Positions 1 to 9,509 of a DNA stretch of 64,000 bases are shown in pieces; position 1 is the first letter of the stretch; each line of letters opens with the position of its first letter. Below the pieces are notes generated by a model. It was given only the letters and a program-made list of their open reading frames with translations, was not told the origin of the DNA and did no database searches. The position numbers and the translations under genes are program-made. This DNA is from JAKIYB01 sp964590255 (GTDB lineage Bacteria; Armatimonadota; Hebobacteria; CAIYQO01): NCBI GenBank assembly GCA_964590255.1, contig CAZPYA010000014.1, forward strand, positions 1-64,000, read 5' to 3'.

Positions 1-2
1 GG

Positions 3-181
3 GCGTCCCGATTGATGCTTTTTGACAACCTGGTACGGCTTTGATGCTCAATGCGGGGATTGAAATCCCCACCTGCCGGGCCCTACGGCCGGGCGTCCCT
101 CTACAGGGACGCAACGGATCAGGCCAAGGAGCCGGATGCCGGGCATCGGACAAATACATGTAACAACATCAATCGGGACGC
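3..181. repeat. Inverted-repeat element downstream of the GH3 gene
   Basis: A 15-nt sequence at 3-17 (gcgtcccgattgatg) returns as its exact reverse complement at 167-181, 8 nt behind the stop codon of the minus-strand GH3 gene. Smaller hairpins lie between: ggggatt/aatcccc around 55-70 and gcgtccct/agggacgc around 93-115. There is no T-tract, so a classical intrinsic terminator is not supported. The left part may continue outside the window. Confidence 0.6.
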
Positions 182-189
182 GCTCCCAG

Positions 190-2286
190 TTATTTGACTT
201 CGAGGATGCCCTCGACCATTTGCGTTGCCGGCACGTAGCCCGGTTGGCCGCCGCCGACGCTAATGCGGAACGTTCCGGGATCGAGGATGCTCACGCCGGC
301 CGGGTCGGCGTAGCGGAAGGCCTCATCGGTGAGAGTGAAGGTGACCGTCTGCGCCGTGCCGGGCTGCAGGTGGATGCGTTGGAAGCCCTGCAGGTTGCGG
401 ATGGGCGCGGGCACGGAGGGGTGCTCGGCGCTGATGTAGAGCTGCACCACCTCGTCGCCGGCGACGGCGCCGGTGTTGCGCACCTCGGCGCTGACGGTGA
501 TCGTCTCGCCAGCGGCGATGGTTGGCGCGCTGACCGCCAGCTTGCCATACTCGAACGTCGTATAGCTGAGGCCGAAACCGAACGGATAGAGTGGCGTTTC
601 GGTGAAGTAGCGATAGGTGCGGCCGGTCATGTCGTAGTTCTCGAAGTCCGGCACCTGCTCGATGGACGTGTAGAAGGTGACGGGCAGGCGGCCGCCAGGA
701 TTATAGGCCCCGAAGAGCGCCTCGCCGATGGCGGCGCCGCCGGCCTCGCCGGGATACCACGCCTCCAGGATGGCGGCGGCGTGTTCCTGCGCCCAGTTCA
801 CCGCCAGCGCGCTGCCGTTCAGCAGCACCACCACCATGGGCTTGCCGGATTTCGCCAGCAGGTCGAGCAGCGATTGCTGCGCCGCCGGCAGGTCCAGCGA
901 CGGGCGATCGGCCTGCGCCAGTCCTTCCTCGCCTTCCAGCATTGGCGACAGCCCCAGCACCACGATGAGCACGTCCGCCACCTCGGCGATCTCGTGCGCC
1001 TCCCAGAAGATGGCGCCTTCCGGCCCGTTAATCTCGCAACCGGCGGAATACATCACGTTCGCCGCCGGGAAGGCCTGCTCGATAATCCCCTGCAGCGGCG
1101 TCACGCTGTAGCTGGGATTACCGTTGTAATTGCCCATCATCACGTCCGGCTCGTTGGCGTTGGGGCCGATGACACCGATGATTTTCCCCTGGGGTTTCAA
1201 CGGCAGGATGCCGTCGTTCTTCAGCAGCACCAGCGACTCGCGAGCCGACTGCAGCGCCAGCGCGCGATGCTCGGGACAGCTCACCACCGACAGGGGAATC
1301 TGCGCGTAGGGCACCTGCGCCGGCGGGTCGAACATGCCCAGCCGGAAGCGCGCGGAGAAGAGGCGGGTCAGCGCCAGGTCGATATCCGCTTCGGTCAGGT
1401 AGCCTTGCTGCACCGCGCTGACCAGCGCGTCATAGGCGCTGCCGCAGCACAGGTCGCAGCCGGCTTTCACCGCTTCGGCGATGGCCTGCTCCTTGATGCG
1501 GAAGACCTTATGGCGCTCGTAGATATCCTCGATGGCGCCGCAGTCGGACACCACGTGCCCGGTGAACCCCCACGTATCGCGCAGGTAGTGCTGCAGCAGT
1601 GTCGGACTGGCGCAGCACGCCTCGCCGTTCACGCGGTTATACGCGCCCATAATCGACTCGACCTTGCCTTCCTGCACCGTCACCTTGAAGGCGGGCAGGT
1701 AGGTATCGGTGAGGTCGCGCGGCGTGGGGTGGACGTCAAAGGTGTGGCGCGCGCTTTCCGGCCCGCTGTGCACCGCGTAGTGCTTCGAGCAGGCGGATAA
1801 TTTCAGGTATTTCGGGTCGTCGCCCTGTAGACCGGTAATGAAGGCGATGCCCATCTGGCCGGTAAGGAAGGGGTCTTCGCCGTAGGTCTCGTGCCCCCGT
1901 CCCCAGCGCGGGTCGCGGAAGATATTGATGTTCGGGCTCCAGTAGGTCAGGCCAAAATAGCGGGCGTGCATGTCTCGCGCTAATGCGTTATGGTGCTTCG
2001 CGCGCGCTTCGTCCGAGATGGCGGTGGCCGCCCGGTGCAGCAGCGGCGCGTTAAAGGTGGCCGCCAGGCCGATGGCCTGCGGAAAGACGGTGGCCATCCC
2101 CGCCCGGCCCACGCCGTGCAGGCACTCGTTCCACCAGTCATACGCCGGGATGCCCAGCCGCTCGATGGCCGGCGCCTGGTTCAGCATCTGCGACGCCTTC
2201 TCCTCCAGCGTCATGCGCCCGAGCAGGTCGGCGATGCGCTCGCTGGTGGGCAGCGAGGGATTCTGATAGGGAAAGGTTGTAGTCAT
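190..2286 (-). CDS. Glycoside hydrolase family 3 beta-glycosidase (beta-xylosidase/beta-glucosidase type)
   Basis: This 698-residue protein hydrolyses terminal beta-linked sugars from oligosaccharides. The N-terminal TIM barrel (about 10-320) contains NECLHG near residue 53 and the nucleophile motif VVSDCGAI with Asp248; SDCGAI is typical of the xylosidase-like GH3 branch. An alpha/beta sandwich follows (about 340-560, with GPNANEPDVMMGNYNG), then a C-terminal fibronectin-III-like domain (about 590-690, VRNTGAVAGDEVVQLYIS). Length and domain order are normal for the family. No signal peptide is seen, so it probably acts in the cytoplasm on imported oligosaccharides. The ATG follows GGAGATGAACG. 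A palindromic element begins 8 nt after the stop. The exact substrate cannot be read from sequence. Confidence 0.93.
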   Translation of the reverse strand: MTTTFPYQNPSLPTSERIADLLGRMTLEEKASQMLNQAPAIERLGIPAYDWWNECLHGVGRAGMATVFPQAIGLAATFNAPLLHRAATAISDEARAKHHNALARDMHARYFGLTYWSPNINIFRDPRWGRGHETYGEDPFLTGQMGIAFITGLQGDDPKYLKLSACSKHYAVHSGPESARHTFDVHPTPRDLTDTYLPAFKVTVQEGKVESIMGAYNRVNGEACCASPTLLQHYLRDTWGFTGHVVSDCGAIEDIYERHKVFRIKEQAIAEAVKAGCDLCCGSAYDALVSAVQQGYLTEADIDLALTRLFSARFRLGMFDPPAQVPYAQIPLSVVSCPEHRALALQSARESLVLLKNDGILPLKPQGKIIGVIGPNANEPDVMMGNYNGNPSYSVTPLQGIIEQAFPAANVMYSAGCEINGPEGAIFWEAHEIAEVADVLIVVLGLSPMLEGEEGLAQADRPSLDLPAAQQSLLDLLAKSGKPMVVVLLNGSALAVNWAQEHAAAILEAWYPGEAGGAAIGEALFGAYNPGGRLPVTFYTSIEQVPDFENYDMTGRTYRYFTETPLYPFGFGLSYTTFEYGKLAVSAPTIAAGETITVSAEVRNTGAVAGDEVVQLYISAEHPSVPAPIRNLQGFQRIHLQPGTAQTVTFTLTDEAFRYADPAGVSILDPGTFRISVGGGQPGYVPATQMVEGILEVK

Positions 2287-2324
2287 CGTTCATCTCCATT
2301 TATATACATGCCGGCCCGGTTACC

Positions 2325-2362
2325 GGACCCCTCCCCCTCCCCGAACCGGGCGAGGGGGCGTG
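2325..2362. repeat. G/C-rich modular interspersed repeat, GAACCGGGCGA core
   Basis: A single copy of the window-wide repeat: a C-rich strand (acccctccccctcccc), the core gaaccgggcga, then a G-rich strand, together able to fold as a hairpin. It lies between the GH3 gene and the amidohydrolase gene. The same core recurs at about 15.9, 22.5, 24.2 and 42.4 kb. Confidence 0.8.
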
Positions 2363-2430
2363 ACGAGAGAAATAAATACAAAAGAGCCGTTCAGTCCCCT
2401 TACCGGGTTCAGGGATAGGGTTGGCGACAG

Positions 2431-3627
2431 TCACAGCCCATACACCCGCTCCGCATTCTCATAACAGATCATCCGTGCCAACGTTTGCGCGTCGTCCATG
2501 CCAAAATACCCTTCGTCCACCTTCTGCGCCAGCGCGATGGCCAGCACGTGCTTCAGCGCGAGGGCGGCGCCGACGCTCTCCTCGCCGCTGAAGGCGTCAC
2601 CGCCCCAGCAGATGCCCTGTGCGGTTTGCGCCACCTCCATCCACTCGTGGATGGCCTGCACGGCGGCGGTGGGTGAGATGAGCGGCAGCCAGGTAAGGTC
2701 GGGATAGACGTTGGGGTAATTGTGCGCCAGCCCGGCGATTTCGTGTACCCACGGGTAGCCGCCATGGAAGAGCACAAAGGTCGTCCGGGGGTGGGCGGCG
2801 ATGGCCGGTTCCAGGCGCATCGGGTTGGAGCCGCCGATCTTCGCCAGGCCGGTGTGATTCTGGAAAGGTAGGCCCAACTGCGCCGCAATATCGCAGCAGT
2901 AGTGATACATGTAATTCTGGTAGGCGCGCCGCGTGTCGTCGTCGATCTCCTCGGGGCGCTTGCCGAAGGCGCGGGCGGCAGCGTCATAGGACGCCGGCTC
3001 AAAGCTGATGTCGCGGTCATAGGCCAGCGCCGACTTCATCGCCACCGTGCCGTTCGCCTTCGCGCGGGCGATGAGCGCCGTGAATGCCTGCAGGTAACCG
3101 GCGAAATCGTCGAAGGGTAGATCGAACTTGCGCAGGTTGGTGCCGTTATGGTCGGCCATCTCAGGGTGGTGGCACATCACGAAGGCGTTGATGCGGAAGG
3201 TGGGGGAGAAGAACTCCGGGTGCCCGACCGCCGAGGCGGTATCCCAGAAGGCGTCCTGAATCGCCCGCCGGATATGCCCGTAGCGCGGCATGATGTCCAG
3301 GTGCCAGGTGCGCGAGGCGGCGTGCGCGGCGGTGATGCAACCGGAGATGTCGTCCCAGTTGTCGGTGGTGATCGGCTCGCAGCCGTAGATCGTCCGCAAG
3401 CCCCTTTCCAGCCACACGAAGTAGGCGTTGAAACGGACGTGGTCAAGGAAGGCCTGCCGGTCATGGATGCCCTGGTGACCGGGATAGATCCAGCCGACGT
3501 ATGAGCGCATGAACAGCGACTCCAGCGTGAGGCCGGAATAGACGTCATCCTCCCGGTGATGCTCGTGCACGCTGATCACCGGCAGGTCGGCCAGGTATTC
3601 ACGCAGGTAGGCCAGGGTGTCGGTCAT
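2431..3627 (-). CDS. Amidohydrolase-2 family TIM-barrel metal-dependent hydrolase/isomerase
   Basis: A 398-residue protein with the metal-binding VHEHH motif near residue 20, as at the first strand of amidohydrolase barrels. Later come NHTGLAKIGG (about 259-268), LFHGGYPWVHEIAGLA (about 289-304) with a metal-ligand-type His, and WGGDAF (about 345) with a candidate catalytic Asp. The pattern suits the uronate-isomerase/amidohydrolase-2 group, which acts on sugar acids, lactones or small carboxylates. No signal peptide. The ATG lies 1 nt after the stop of the URO-D gene upstream, with GGCGGAG just before it, so the two are almost certainly translationally coupled and functionally linked. The substrate is unknown. 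Confidence 0.8.
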   Translation of the reverse strand: MTDTLAYLREYLADLPVISVHEHHREDDVYSGLTLESLFMRSYVGWIYPGHQGIHDRQAFLDHVRFNAYFVWLERGLRTIYGCEPITTDNWDDISGCITAAHAASRTWHLDIMPRYGHIRRAIQDAFWDTASAVGHPEFFSPTFRINAFVMCHHPEMADHNGTNLRKFDLPFDDFAGYLQAFTALIARAKANGTVAMKSALAYDRDISFEPASYDAAARAFGKRPEEIDDDTRRAYQNYMYHYCCDIAAQLGLPFQNHTGLAKIGGSNPMRLEPAIAAHPRTTFVLFHGGYPWVHEIAGLAHNYPNVYPDLTWLPLISPTAAVQAIHEWMEVAQTAQGICWGGDAFSGEESVGAALALKHVLAIALAQKVDEGYFGMDDAQTLARMICYENAERVYGL

Positions 3628-3628
3628 C

Positions 3629-4735
3629 TCAATACTCCGCCAGCGCCACCGCCGTCTCGACGAAGACGTGGTAGTTCTCGGTGATGTGCGGCGCGATGTC
3701 CGGCCAGTGGCTGTGGCTGGAACTGGGGCAAAGGATGAAGCGGCCGCCGGGCTTGCCCTGCGCCATCGTTTCGCGGGTGATGGCCTCGATCTCGGCGGCG
3801 GTGCACAGCTCGAAATCGCCCACCTCGATGCCGCCTTCCAGCGTCATCTGCCCGGCGACGCGGCGTTTGGCGTCGGCCAGCGTCAGGTGACCGATGGGCG
3901 GGGGCTCGATGGGATTGAGGCAATCGACGCCCATGGCGACGAACTGCTCCAGCACCGGGTGCATGTCGCCGTGGCAGTGTACCCACACCAGCCCGCCGGC
4001 GTTGTGAATCTCGTCGATGATCGGTTGGTCGTAACGCGTACACAGGTCGTCGAAATCGCGCGGCGACGCCAGCGGCGGGATGCACAGCTCCGGCCCCACC
4101 CAGCCAAACAGTGGCCCCACGCCGTGCGCCAGCAGGTGCTTGACGGTCTTCAGGTTGTAGGCGTACGCCTTCGCCACCATCTCGTGCACCAGCTCGCGCT
4201 CGTCATACAGCCAGTAACCCCACAGCTCGCTGCCGGTGGCGTCGTTGACGGTATACATCGCCTCGCTCATGCCACACAGCACCAGCCCGCGGTCGCCGGT
4301 CTGGTCGACGAACGGCTGGAAGCCCGCGGGGTTTGGCAGGTCAGGCTCGGGGATCGACAGCCAGCGCCGGGCGTCTTCCGTCGTCTCGAGGAGGTGTTTT
4401 TTCACGTACCCCGGCTTGTCCAGCCTGCTATGCACGTAAATGCTCAGCAGGTCGCCGGCCGGCGCCTTGATGGTCGTGTAAAGCTCGTACCACTCCGGAT
4501 CGTCGGTGTCGCGCTCTTCGTAGCCGATCTCCACGTTCTGTTTCACGTGCGGATCACCCCAGCCCGGCATCATGTCCAATCCGTGGCGCTCTACCAGGTC
4601 ATGCAGCGGCTGCCATTCCGGACGCGACGCCGCCTCCGGGCGGTCGATGCCCCACAACCGGATCGGCACGCGATCCAACTCTCCCCCGCGGAACACGCGC
4701 AGCAACCGTTCTCGACTGGTCAGGGATGCAGACAT
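3629..4735 (-). CDS. URO-D (uroporphyrinogen decarboxylase-like) family protein, copy 1
   Basis: A 368-residue URO-D/MtaA-fold protein, starting LTSRERLLRVFRGGELDRVPI, the usual opening of this superfamily. A possible metal site reads WVHCHGDMHP (about 237-246) in place of the HxCG of corrinoid methyltransferases, with a later FILCPSSS. The ATG at 4735 is preferred over an upstream in-frame GTG because GAAGGGGG sits 8 nt before it. It is coupled to the amidohydrolase downstream. Classical HemE is unlikely: no haem genes are nearby and the family is expanded in this window. Known relatives move methyl groups to corrinoids or CoM, so demethylation of a sugar or aglycone is possible but not shown. 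Confidence 0.82.
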   Translation of the reverse strand: MSASLTSRERLLRVFRGGELDRVPIRLWGIDRPEAASRPEWQPLHDLVERHGLDMMPGWGDPHVKQNVEIGYEERDTDDPEWYELYTTIKAPAGDLLSIYVHSRLDKPGYVKKHLLETTEDARRWLSIPEPDLPNPAGFQPFVDQTGDRGLVLCGMSEAMYTVNDATGSELWGYWLYDERELVHEMVAKAYAYNLKTVKHLLAHGVGPLFGWVGPELCIPPLASPRDFDDLCTRYDQPIIDEIHNAGGLVWVHCHGDMHPVLEQFVAMGVDCLNPIEPPPIGHLTLADAKRRVAGQMTLEGGIEVGDFELCTAAEIEAITRETMAQGKPGGRFILCPSSSHSHWPDIAPHITENYHVFVETAVALAEY

Positions 4736-4918
4736 GACGGATACCCCCTTCAGGTTCACCAGTGTATTTCACCACCGGTTGCCGTTTTCCTGTTGCGGTT
4801 TTTACAGCTTTACCGGAACTGACGCCGGACAACCAAAACGAGGCACATAACGCATCGACCCGGAGTAGGAAACTCCCCCACCCCGTCGAAACAGAATTAT
4901 GGTAAGGAGAATGCACCC

Positions 4919-5890
4919 ATGCCCACCATCGCCCTGCTCGCGCCGTACCACCTCGCGGAGATGGTTTTTGCCCCGCGCCACTTCGACCGCATCCGCGAGA
5001 TGGGGACGCTAGTCGACGCCCGCTTCGAGGACGGCGCCGCGATGGTGATGGACCGGCTGGGCGAAACGGACTACATTGTCTCAACCTGGGGCATGCCCGT
5101 CGTCGATGAGGCGTTCCTGGCGGCGGCGCCGGCGCTGCGCGGCATCTGCTACGCCGCGGGCACGGTGAAGGGCTTCTGCACGCCGGCGTTGTGGGCGCGC
5201 GGCATTGCCGTTTCTTCCGCCGCGCCGGCCAACGCCGTGCCGGTGGCGGAATACACCGTCGGCGTCATCCTGCTGGGACAGAAGCAGTTCTGGCGGTTCA
5301 TGGGGCAGGGATTCGAGGCGCCGCGCCAGGTGCCGGGCAACTACCGCCGCACCATCGGCCTCATTGGCGCCAGCCTGGTGGGGCGCGAGACGATTCGCCT
5401 GCTGCAGGGGTACGATTTCGATCTGCTGCTCGCTGACCCATTTGTATCGACGGAAGAAGCGGCGGCGCTGGGCGCGACGAAGACCGAGCTGCCCGAGTTG
5501 ATGGCCGCGTCTGATGTTGTCTCGCTGCACGCGCCCAACCTGCCACACCTGCGGCACATGATCAACGCCGACCTGCTCGGTCGTATGCGCGACGGCGCGC
5601 TCTTCATCAACACCGCCCGCGGCGCCCTCGTCGATGAAGCCGCGCTCATCGCCGCACTGCGGACTGGCCGCATCTCCGCCGTCCTCGACGTCACTGACCC
5701 CGAGCCCCCCGCGGAGGACAGTCCGCTGCGCACGCTGCCCAACGTCATCTACACCCCGCATATCGCCGGCTCCATGTGCGAGGAGTGCCACCGCATGGCC
5801 GATTTCGCCCTCGACGAACTCGCCCGCCTCCTCACCGGCAAACCCCTCCGCTACGGCGTCACCGAGGCGATGCTGGCGCGGATGGCGTAA
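4919..5890 (+). CDS. D-isomer-specific 2-hydroxyacid dehydrogenase
   Basis: A 323-residue NAD(P)-dependent dehydrogenase that interconverts 2-hydroxy and 2-oxo acids. The nucleotide-binding site reads GLIGASLVGRE (about 147-157), where Ala replaces a Gly of the usual GxGxxG. The catalytic set is present: Arg in INTARGALVDE (about 223-233), Glu in DVTDPEPP (about 257) and His in YTPHIAGS (about 280). The ATG follows AAGGAGAATGCACCC. It is transcribed divergently from the URO-D/amidohydrolase pair, so it may share regulation and a sugar-acid pathway with them. Its cytoplasmic role is clear; the substrate is not. Confidence 0.9.
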   Translation: MPTIALLAPYHLAEMVFAPRHFDRIREMGTLVDARFEDGAAMVMDRLGETDYIVSTWGMPVVDEAFLAAAPALRGICYAAGTVKGFCTPALWARGIAVSSAAPANAVPVAEYTVGVILLGQKQFWRFMGQGFEAPRQVPGNYRRTIGLIGASLVGRETIRLLQGYDFDLLLADPFVSTEEAAALGATKTELPELMAASDVVSLHAPNLPHLRHMINADLLGRMRDGALFINTARGALVDEAALIAALRTGRISAVLDVTDPEPPAEDSPLRTLPNVIYTPHIAGSMCEECHRMADFALDELARLLTGKPLRYGVTEAMLARMA

Positions 5891-6023
5891 TCTCGTACTC
5901 GTGCGCATACTCGGCAACTCTACGAATTACGAGCACAGTGAACGATGACTCCAACGGGCGAGACTTTGTCAAGCCGCGAACGTGGGGACAACGATAAGCA
6001 CCACCGGCTCTCTCACACGAACC

Positions 6024-6060
6024 CCTGCCCCCTCCCCGAACCGAGCGAGGGGTTCGTGCG
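6024..6060. repeat. G/C-rich modular interspersed repeat, variant core
   Basis: The C-rich arm and the core gaaccgagcgagggg, differing by one base from the common core. It stands between the dehydrogenase gene and the promoter of the secreted protein gene. The rest of 5891-6023 is non-coding and shows only a weak CTCGTACTCG run. Confidence 0.7.
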
Positions 6061-6098
6061 CAGGCACCGGGTGCTAACCCCCTGTCTACATCCCACCC

Positions 6099-6127
6099 TT
6101 GCCGAACCGCCCCCGAACCCGTAGAAT
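6099..6127 (+). promoter_or_regulatory. Sigma-70-type promoter candidate for the 6167 gene
   Basis: TTGCCG at 6099-6104 and TAGAAT at 6122-6127 with a 17-nt spacer, 40 nt ahead of the start codon. Both boxes are close to the housekeeping consensus. Seen in sequence only; no start site is known. Confidence 0.45.
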
Positions 6128-6166
6128 GGAGCGAACCGAACTCGGCGAGTAGAGGGGGACGGGATC

Positions 6167-8098
6167 ATGCGCTTCGTGCTGTTGTTGGCGATGCTGGGCG
6201 TGTTGAGTGGAGTTGGCCTGGGGCGGCCGCTGGTGTTGAACGGTGTGACGATACCGGCATGGGCGCTGCCGGCGGAAAACTGGCAGTTCTACCCCATTGC
6301 ATGGCAGACTCAGCCATTGGGGCGGGGCGAAGTGGCGGATGCCGAGGTGGCGGCCACCGTGACGGTGGGGCCGTACCTGACGGTCGATCCCCTCTTCGAG
6401 ACCGCGCACCACGCCCGCCACATGGCGACGGAGCAGTTGGCGTTTCAGGGCGGCCTGGTGCTGCGGGCGCAGGGGACGCAGCAGTATCGGCTACAGCTTT
6501 CCGCGCGCGACGGCACCATCGCGCTGTGGAAGACGCCGGCGAATTTCCTGGCCGCCGCCGATGCCCCACTGGTTGAAGGTCGTCCGGTGCGGCTGGTGGT
6601 GCGGATGGCTGGCCCGCGCATCACCGTCTCCGCCGATGGCACGCCGATCATCGACGTGATTGACCGCGTGGAGCCGATCTTGCGCGGGCGGGTGCTGGCG
6701 GGGGCGAATCACGCCCGCATGACCTTCGACACGGTGAAGATAACGCGCCTCCCCGCCGCGATGGTTACCCCGGAGCTTCCGGCGCATCGTCCGGCATTCC
6801 GGGTGCGCACCTGGTGTCGTGCTCGATGGATTTTCGACGGCGCCGAGCCGGTGGCCCGCATCGGCGAGGGGAAAGACGGCAAGCCGTGGGCGGGATATCC
6901 CACCTCGCTCTATTCAGCCAAACTGCGGCCGGGCACGCGCGAGGCGGATTGTATCCCTCTCTGCTACCGGGTGCTGGGCGATTGGCCGGAAGCGCCGGTG
7001 GCGGTGATCACCGACACCCCCGACCGGGTGGTGCTGGAAGCGCGCACCTCCGACCGCGCGCCAGGCCGCGCCCCCACCGGCATGACCGTCCTTCGCATGA
7101 GGCTCACCTACGACGCGGGGCGGGACACCTATGTCTACGATGTGGACAGCACGGTGACCTACCTGACGGCGCGCAAGCCGATTGTGGAGGTGCTGGACCC
7201 GTGGGCGTATGGCTCGGTAGGGCCGGCGTATCCGCAGGCGCCACAATGGGACCAGCGCTACACCTATCTGCTGTGGCGCGGCGAAGACGGCCGCTTCTAC
7301 CGCCAGCCGCTAAACCATTACGCTATTTTCGGCGGTCTGCTCTCCGCGACGCAGCCGGAAATCGTCTACACCGGCGAACCGGACGTCAACCCGCGATATG
7401 AGCTGTATGGCGACTCGTTGAAAACCCGCTACTCCACCGGGCTGTGCACTGTCATGTTCGACCAGCACGTGCAGCCCATGCGCAAAGAGACCGTGCCGGC
7501 GGGCACGACGGAGCGTTTCCAGTGGCGGGAGAGCAGCATCGGCGGCGCGGAAGCTGCGCGGCTGCTGGCGGAGTCCGCCTGGTCGGTGAGCGACGCGGTG
7601 CGGGGGCGAATCTGCGCCCGCTATTTCCCCACCGGCACCACCTTCGACACGGCGCAAACGATCCGGCTCGACATGCCGACCAGCATGCAGCTCTTCGCGC
7701 CCCCGGATTACTACACCATCGATCCGACCGTCGGCTATGCCGCCCCCGGCTCGCTGCGCATGGTCGCCGCCGGGGCTGATCAGGTGGTGGCCGTCCGCGA
7801 CGGCGCCAGCCCGTTCGGACGCCCCTTCGACGGGCGCGAGATGGAACTGACCGCCTATGTGCGTACCGAAGATTTGGACGGCGCCTTCACCGTAAGCCTG
7901 GAAACCTACCCCAAACCGGAGAAAGTGGTCTCGCCCACCTTCACCGGCACCACCGGCTGGCAGCGCGTCACCCTGCGCGTGCGCCCGCAACCTCATCACT
8001 ATTTCGTCACCATCGCCCTTTCGATGTCCGCCAAGCGCGGCGCCAAAGGCACGGTGTGGGTTGATGATATCAGCCTGCGGCCGGTGGGCGGAAAGTAG
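6167..8098 (+). CDS. Secreted multi-domain beta-sandwich protein of unknown function (paralogue of 55421-57562)
   Basis: A 643-residue protein with a signal peptide (MRFVLLLAMLGVLSGVGLG, residues 1-19). Residues about 40-200 look like a LamG/DUF1080-type jellyroll (GGLVLRAQG, RLQLSARDGTIALWK, ITVSADGTPII). A middle beta-rich region opens with AHRPAFRVRTW and WIFDGAEPVARI. A C-terminal CBM-like sandwich ends KGTVWVDDISLRPV. The minus-strand protein at 55421-57562 has the same order and matching motifs (AHKPNFHVRPW, IFDGDEPIAWY, KGTVWVDDVEIVP). The start follows a G-rich GAGGGGGACGGG site. Glycan binding or hydrolysis is plausible from the folds, but no catalytic residues could be assigned. Confidence 0.8.
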   Translation: MRFVLLLAMLGVLSGVGLGRPLVLNGVTIPAWALPAENWQFYPIAWQTQPLGRGEVADAEVAATVTVGPYLTVDPLFETAHHARHMATEQLAFQGGLVLRAQGTQQYRLQLSARDGTIALWKTPANFLAAADAPLVEGRPVRLVVRMAGPRITVSADGTPIIDVIDRVEPILRGRVLAGANHARMTFDTVKITRLPAAMVTPELPAHRPAFRVRTWCRARWIFDGAEPVARIGEGKDGKPWAGYPTSLYSAKLRPGTREADCIPLCYRVLGDWPEAPVAVITDTPDRVVLEARTSDRAPGRAPTGMTVLRMRLTYDAGRDTYVYDVDSTVTYLTARKPIVEVLDPWAYGSVGPAYPQAPQWDQRYTYLLWRGEDGRFYRQPLNHYAIFGGLLSATQPEIVYTGEPDVNPRYELYGDSLKTRYSTGLCTVMFDQHVQPMRKETVPAGTTERFQWRESSIGGAEAARLLAESAWSVSDAVRGRICARYFPTGTTFDTAQTIRLDMPTSMQLFAPPDYYTIDPTVGYAAPGSLRMVAAGADQVVAVRDGASPFGRPFDGREMELTAYVRTEDLDGAFTVSLETYPKPEKVVSPTFTGTTGWQRVTLRVRPQPHHYFVTIALSMSAKRGAKGTVWVDDISLRPVGGK

Positions 8099-8129
8099 CG
8101 GTAGGGCCGGAGCGGATGGCGCGCGCGTG

Positions 8130-8432
8130 TGCCTTATCGGCCCCCCTCCTTGGCCCTCATTCGCGCTGCATTTATGCCTAATCGGCCCCCATCCCCCAGC
8201 CCCTTCCCCCGCTCCACTGCGCTGCGCAAGGGAAGGGGAGAACGGTGCCATGACGCGGCACACTCGACCACAATGTAGACGCTCAATATGCACTAATGTA
8301 GCGCGTATGTCCTTGGCCCTCCCCCGTGCCTTCCGCTGCACTGCACGCCCCGGGGGAGGGAGGTGCTAACCGGTGGGGCCGAATTGCCTGATCTTCCCCT
8401 CTCCCCGAGGAGAGGGGAAGAGGCACAGGAAG
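8130..8432. repeat. Cluster of G/C-rich modular repeats
   Basis: Several repeat units fill the 370-nt gap between two convergent genes. One, about 8175-8245, has the core gctccactgcgctgcgcaag between C-rich and G-rich arms. Another, about 8310-8366, has ccctcccccgtgcc and cgggggaggg. A short hairpin at about 8396-8418 (cccctctcc/ggagagggg) could act as a two-way terminator but lacks a T-run. I see no gene here. Confidence 0.7.
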
Positions 8433-8468
8433 GGGTGCCGATGACAAGCCTGACTCGAACATGCCCCG

Positions 8469-9509
8469 TTACGCCGCCGCGCCTGACTCGCTCTCCTCTT
8501 TCACCTTGCCTTTTCCACGCATTTTCATGCGTCCGGCGACGTCTTTTGCCGTGCGGGCGGTGTTCAGCACCCAGGCGTCACGACGGGTAATCATCAGGTA
8601 GGGGGTGAGCGTGCCGCCGAAGGAGCGGAAGAAGGCTTCGATGGGTTCGAGGGTGGAGCCTTCGAAGTCGTAGGCCGGCACCAATTCAGCGGCCACCTGC
8701 ATCTCGTGCACCAGCGAGTAGGGGGCGGCGCCGGACTGACGGAAGCGCGGGTCGCTACCGCCGAAAATGGCGTAGGCACAGCGCGTATCCCATACCATGG
8801 CACGGGCGGTGTGCATATTGCCGTCGGCATCGGCTACCGCGGTGGTGAAGAGTTGATCGCGATCGGCCGCCGCCGCCGCCAACTTCGGCCAGATGTCCAG
8901 GATATCCGTTTCGCCTTTCAGCCCCTGCCGCGCCATGGTGCGCTCGAACATGTCGGTGACCACCGCCGTATCCACATGGTCGCGCACGATGAGGCCGTTC
9001 TGCCGCGCCATCTTCAGCTTCTGGCGGACGGATTTTTGGAAGGCATCCTCGCGCAGCGGAAATTCCGCCAGCCCCTCGATGCGATAGGTATAGCGCGTCA
9101 TTTGCCCATACCCCTGCCAGAAGAACGGCAGCCAGTTCGTCATCGTCGGGTGGCACTGCAGTGTCACGTCCGGCCACGGTTTCAGCGCTTCGGCGAAGGC
9201 GCGCAGAATGCTCATCTCGGTATTCAGCCGCGTGGTGTAGGCGCCGTCGATGTTTCCGAAAATCGGGCCCCAGTACGGAGTGAGCGGCGGCTGGCGCAGG
9301 CGGCGCACGCCCAGCGTGGTCGACGGCCAGATCGGCAGCCCCGCCAGCAGGCGCGTTCCGGTGAAGCACCCCAGCCGGCAGCCCTGCCCCCGGGTGACGA
9401 TTTCGATCCACCAGCGCTGCGAAAAGATCGTCCCCTGCTCTGACTTCTCGACGAGCGCATCCCACAACGCATCCTCGTCCGGCGCCAACACCCGTACTTC
9501 AAGCTGCAC
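8469..9509 (-). CDS. GNAT-fold FemAB/CelD-BcsL-like acyltransferase, exopolysaccharide module
   Basis: 346 residues, resembling the FemAB/BcsL-type GNAT acyltransferases found with exopolysaccharide clusters. Visible features are LPIWPSTTLGVRRLRQPPLT, a 'WQGYG...TYRIEGL' segment, QKSVRQKLKMARQNG (basic helix typical of the family), and a C-terminal GNAT half with YAIFGGSDP, YSLVHEMQ and DFEGS. The GTG at 9509 is chosen because AGGAGG lies 6 nt upstream; the longer reading frame has no such site. It is divergent from the O-antigen ligase operon, so acylation of the polymer or its precursor is the likely role. The acyl donor is unknown. Confidence 0.72.
   Translation of the reverse strand: MQLEVRVLAPDEDALWDALVEKSEQGTIFSQRWWIEIVTRGQGCRLGCFTGTRLLAGLPIWPSTTLGVRRLRQPPLTPYWGPIFGNIDGAYTTRLNTEMSILRAFAEALKPWPDVTLQCHPTMTNWLPFFWQGYGQMTRYTYRIEGLAEFPLREDAFQKSVRQKLKMARQNGLIVRDHVDTAVVTDMFERTMARQGLKGETDILDIWPKLAAAAADRDQLFTTAVADADGNMHTARAMVWDTRCAYAIFGGSDPRFRQSGAAPYSLVHEMQVAAELVPAYDFEGSTLEPIEAFFRSFGGTLTPYLMITRRDAWVLNTARTAKDVAGRMKMRGKGKVKEESESGAAA

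Noticed and set aside
136..1800. A 554-codon plus-strand open frame over the GH3 gene
   Set aside because: Antisense shadow of a clear GH3 enzyme in a G/C-rich genome; no domain, no ribosome site.
8396..8418. Calling the many G/C-rich hairpins intrinsic terminators
   Set aside because: They lack T-runs, occur in coding sequence and at gene starts as well as ends, and belong to a repeat family.
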